64,000 bases of DNA, taken from NCBI RefSeq assembly GCF_017591425.1, contig NW_024465369.1:27137001-27201000 (forward strand), given 5' to 3'. This stretch comes from Ochotona curzoniae. Lineage: Eukaryota > Chordata > Mammalia > Lagomorpha > Ochotonidae. Each line of letters begins with the position of its first letter. Within the stretch, counting starts at the first letter, position 1. The position numbers and the translations under genes are program-made. The notes under the pieces are model-generated. The model searched no databases. It saw only the letters and a program-made list of their open reading frames with translations, and was not told where the DNA came from. Positions 61,685-64,000 of the stretch are shown here, piece by piece.

Positions 61685-61884
61685 TAACTAACATACCTGG
61701 GATAGCAGCAAAAGACGGCGCACATGTTTGGGCCACTGAAGCCCCATGGGAAACCTGGAAGAAGCTCCTGCCTTCTGCCTTTAGCCTGGCGCGACCCCAG
61801 CCATTGTGCACATTTGAGGAATGAACCAGGGGGTGGAAGCTGGAATCAATCAATCTTTCTGTCTCTCTCCTCAGGGGATGGAAG

Positions 61885-61932
<48 letters not shown>

Positions 61933-61972
61933 CATGCATAACTCTGCCTTTCAAAAATTAAATAGATCTATT
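61685..61972 (+). mobile_element. SINE with TC expansion, plus orientation
   Basis: cccatgggaaacctggaagaagctcctg, catttgaggaatgaaccagggggtggaag, a tctc tract, then ctctgcctttcaaaaattaaat. The tRNA head is rearranged or truncated. Confidence 0.8.
61887..61929 (+). repeat. (TC)21 microsatellite
   Basis: Pure run in the right half of a SINE, the same place in the element as the run at 47.6 kb. Confidence 0.97.
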
Positions 61973-63399
61973 TTTTACAAAATCTTAATACAGGTAAGAA
62001 TGCATTTACGAGCAACACCCATTTCTCTTGTCTTATAATGAAGAAGCTGAGACTGCAGAGATAGCCTTGTCTACTGGCCTCAGGCATGCCCTCTAGAACT
62101 AGCCAGGCATCCCATCTCAGTTAAAACCTGAAGCTCAGTTCCTTCTAAATCATCTTGTCCAAACTTTGTGATGACTTCAGCTTCTGCTTTTATGCAACAT
62201 ACTGTTAAAAAATCTAATAACTAAACATGAGAACATAAGTATATATGCATGTCCCCAGTCGACCTAACTTTTTGGATGCCAAAATAAGTTGCATTTCTTA
62301 GGGATTTTTTTTTTTCTCATCATTTTGCTAGAAAAATTGCAAATCCTGAATCAGCCAGGAGAGGGAGCTTTTATCTCTCAGTTGACAGAAACAGAAAAAA
62401 AAAAATTGGTTTGAAAATTAGAACCATAACATTGTTAACACTGTGGAGTTTCTACTTGATATAACTGTAAGCATGTAATAGCGTTTACGTCTATTTGAAG
62501 AGCTCTCAATTTCATGAATATTTATGGCAAATAAATTTTACATCTTAAATTACAATAACGAGATTATATGTATGTGAGAGTACTTCAAATATTTATGGAA
62601 AATGCAATTGAAAGTATTAATGTATTTTGTTGTAAAGAAATTGTGGTCCCCTAAATATTGTGTAATACATAAAAAAACACATAGTGTAACATGCATTTAA
62701 AAATTCACTGGTATTTAGATTGTAAATGCCAAACTTTTTCTTAAATTTTTGATAGGACTAACCATGCTATTTTGACTATTGAAACTATAAAACAATATTC
62801 CTGAACCATTTCAAACACAAATATATGTCCTAGTTGCATGTCAGATTAGGAGGTGATGAACACTTTCTGACAACTTTTTTTTTGGTTGTTGTTGTTGTTT
62901 GTTCAAAACAATTCTCAGATTCTCATCTTGGAACTATCTTAGGAGCAAGCATTGTAAATATCTGACAGGGATGGAAAACTTTTATCTTTTCTAGCGGGCT
63001 AGTATTTGAAATTTCCAGAAGTCTTTTTTTTTTTTTCTTTTCTCTGCCAAAAAGAGACTCTTGTTTTCAAGATTTGGCTTAGGGTGCTGGGGCAGGGCCA
63101 GGACGGCCTGCCTTACAGACTGCCCCAAGCAAAAGTCTCAGACTGTTCATCAGCGGGGCTATTTTTAATCTGCTTTCCCTGCCAAGCATGTATCATGCAT
63201 TGTAATTTACCAAACAGAATGAGGCCCAGCATCTGTTCTCATGAAGGTTCAGTCCAGGTGCCTACAGTAGCTGGGACTCTGGAGTCTGCTCTACGAGCGG
63301 TTTATTGTCAGTTACAAGTCATAGATGGCTCATGCTGTAAAATGGGAAAAATGCTGGCCAACTGATATCTGACAGTGGAAGTTGGTGGTTATTACTGTA

Positions 63400-63725
63400 C
63401 TTTTTAAAAAGATTTATTTATTTTGATTGGAAAGGCAAATTTACAAACACAAGAGAGAGGGAAAGATCTTCTGTCTTCTGTTTCACTCCCCAAGTGGCCG
63501 CAACAGATGGAGCTAAACCGATCTGAAGCCAGGAGCTAGGAGCGTGTTCCAGGCCTGCCATACATGTGCAGGGTACCAAGGTTTTGGGCCATTATCTATG
63601 GCCTTCCCAGACCATAACCAGGGAGCTAGATTGGAAGTGGAGCAGCCAGGATGTGAACCAGTGTCCCTATGGGATCCAGCACGTGTGAGGCAAGCATTTA
63701 GTCACTGAAACATCATGCCTGGCCC
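63400..63725 (-). mobile_element. C-type SINE, minus orientation
   Basis: aaagatttatttattttgattggaaaggcaaattt start, cactccccaagtggccgcaacag body, ending catcatgcctggccc. Flanks share actgta(c/a)tttt, a likely duplication. Confidence 0.9.
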
Positions 63726-64000
63726 ATCACTGTAATTTTTGAAAGTAAAATATAATATGTAAGGAGTGAATTCCAAGTGATCCCAAGAATCCTGCTGAAT
63801 GCTAAGGAACTCTAACACATTGATTTATTCACTACACCATGGAGGAAAGACTGAGCACAGCAAAGGAAAACAACTCAGAGGAGAAAAGGCAGAATGGCAC
63901 AGAAGTGAAATACGTACCTGAACCCGCCTGCAGGGCCAAGGAGAAGGCACTGCAGCTGCACTGTGAGAGACGGCTCTGCAGTGCATGGGGCCCAGTGATT

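Larger units (their letters stand above)
4012..64000 (-). other. GRB14: GRB14 gene, 3' part (exons 3-14; 5' part off window)
   Basis: GRB14 is a cytoplasmic adaptor of the Grb7/10/14 family. It binds activated insulin and other tyrosine-kinase receptors and inhibits insulin receptor signalling through its BPS region. Twelve exons read on the minus strand each have an AG acceptor and a GT donor, and their phases join without a break (0,1,0,0,0,0,0,0,0,1,2,0). Their 1299 coding bases give 432 residues plus a stop, exactly the length of residues 109-540 of the 540-residue human protein. Residue numbers in the exon entries assume that length. Phrases such as [37 protein letters not shown] and [10 protein letters not shown] pick GRB14 over GRB7 and GRB10. 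Exons 1-2, with the proline-rich N terminus, were looked for in 51.7-64 kb and not found, so intron 2 exceeds 12 kb. Confidence 0.95.
51677..64000 (-). other. GRB14: GRB14 intron 2, 3' part
   Basis: SINE-rich, with one old L1. No exon matching the GRB14 N-terminal region was found. 54.9-55.6, 56.2-58.1 and 62.0-63.3 kb are unassigned. Confidence 0.75.

Noticed and set aside
63917..64000. Minus-strand reading up to a gtacgtattt donor-like site, possible upstream GRB14 exon.
   Set aside because: The reading does not resemble the GRB14 N-terminal region, no acceptor is visible inside the window, and the sequence is cut by the edge.
1..64000. CRISPR arrays, rRNA, intact tRNA genes, bacterial operons.
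   Set aside because: No regularly spaced repeats or full RNA genes are present; intron-exon structure and SINE/LINE content show mammalian nuclear DNA.

Overview
The window is mammalian nuclear DNA from a lagomorph, most likely a pika (Ochotona). The clues are many copies of a tRNA-derived C-type SINE whose young form carries the box-B-side motif gggatcccatatgggcaccgg. As I recall them, rabbit copies differ from this form. There is also an intact lagomorph-style LINE-1. The species call is an inference from repeats.

The only host gene I can support is GRB14 (growth factor receptor-bound protein 14), on the minus strand. Twelve consecutive coding exons can be read with splice sites and continuous phase, from the RA-domain exon at 51.5 kb to the stop codon at 4243. 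Together they encode 432 residues, which fit residues 109-540 of a 540-residue protein. They are therefore exons 3-14 in human-style numbering. Exons 1-2 lie beyond the right edge, and everything from 51677 to 64000 is intron 2. Domain order is RA, PH, BPS, SH2. A short 3' UTR ends near 4.0 kb, and 1-4.0 kb is intergenic.

The introns are full of repeats. Intron 6 (19.5-30.0 kb) holds a full-length LINE-1 of about 6.7 kb on the same strand as GRB14. It has intact ORF1 and ORF2, an 89-nt poly(A), matching target-site duplications and a YY1-like site at its 5' end, so it looks very young and possibly active. Over twenty SINE copies, several old L1 3' ends, MER5-like and MaLR-like fragments and MIR remnants fill much of the rest.

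The most unusual items are small. A 34-nt U2 snRNA 5' fragment at 0.8 kb and a tRNA-Gln 5' half at 27.86 kb are both tailless and both flanked by target-site duplications. A retrovirus-like transcript at 17.6-18.3 kb appears to have been copied by L1 machinery (polypurine tract, U3-R, poly(A), TSDs). A SINE at 45.2 kb seems to carry a short 3' transduction and sits head to head with another SINE. Two perfect 12-bp hairpins abut at 43.94-43.99 kb. No CRISPR, operon, rRNA or intact tRNA gene is present.
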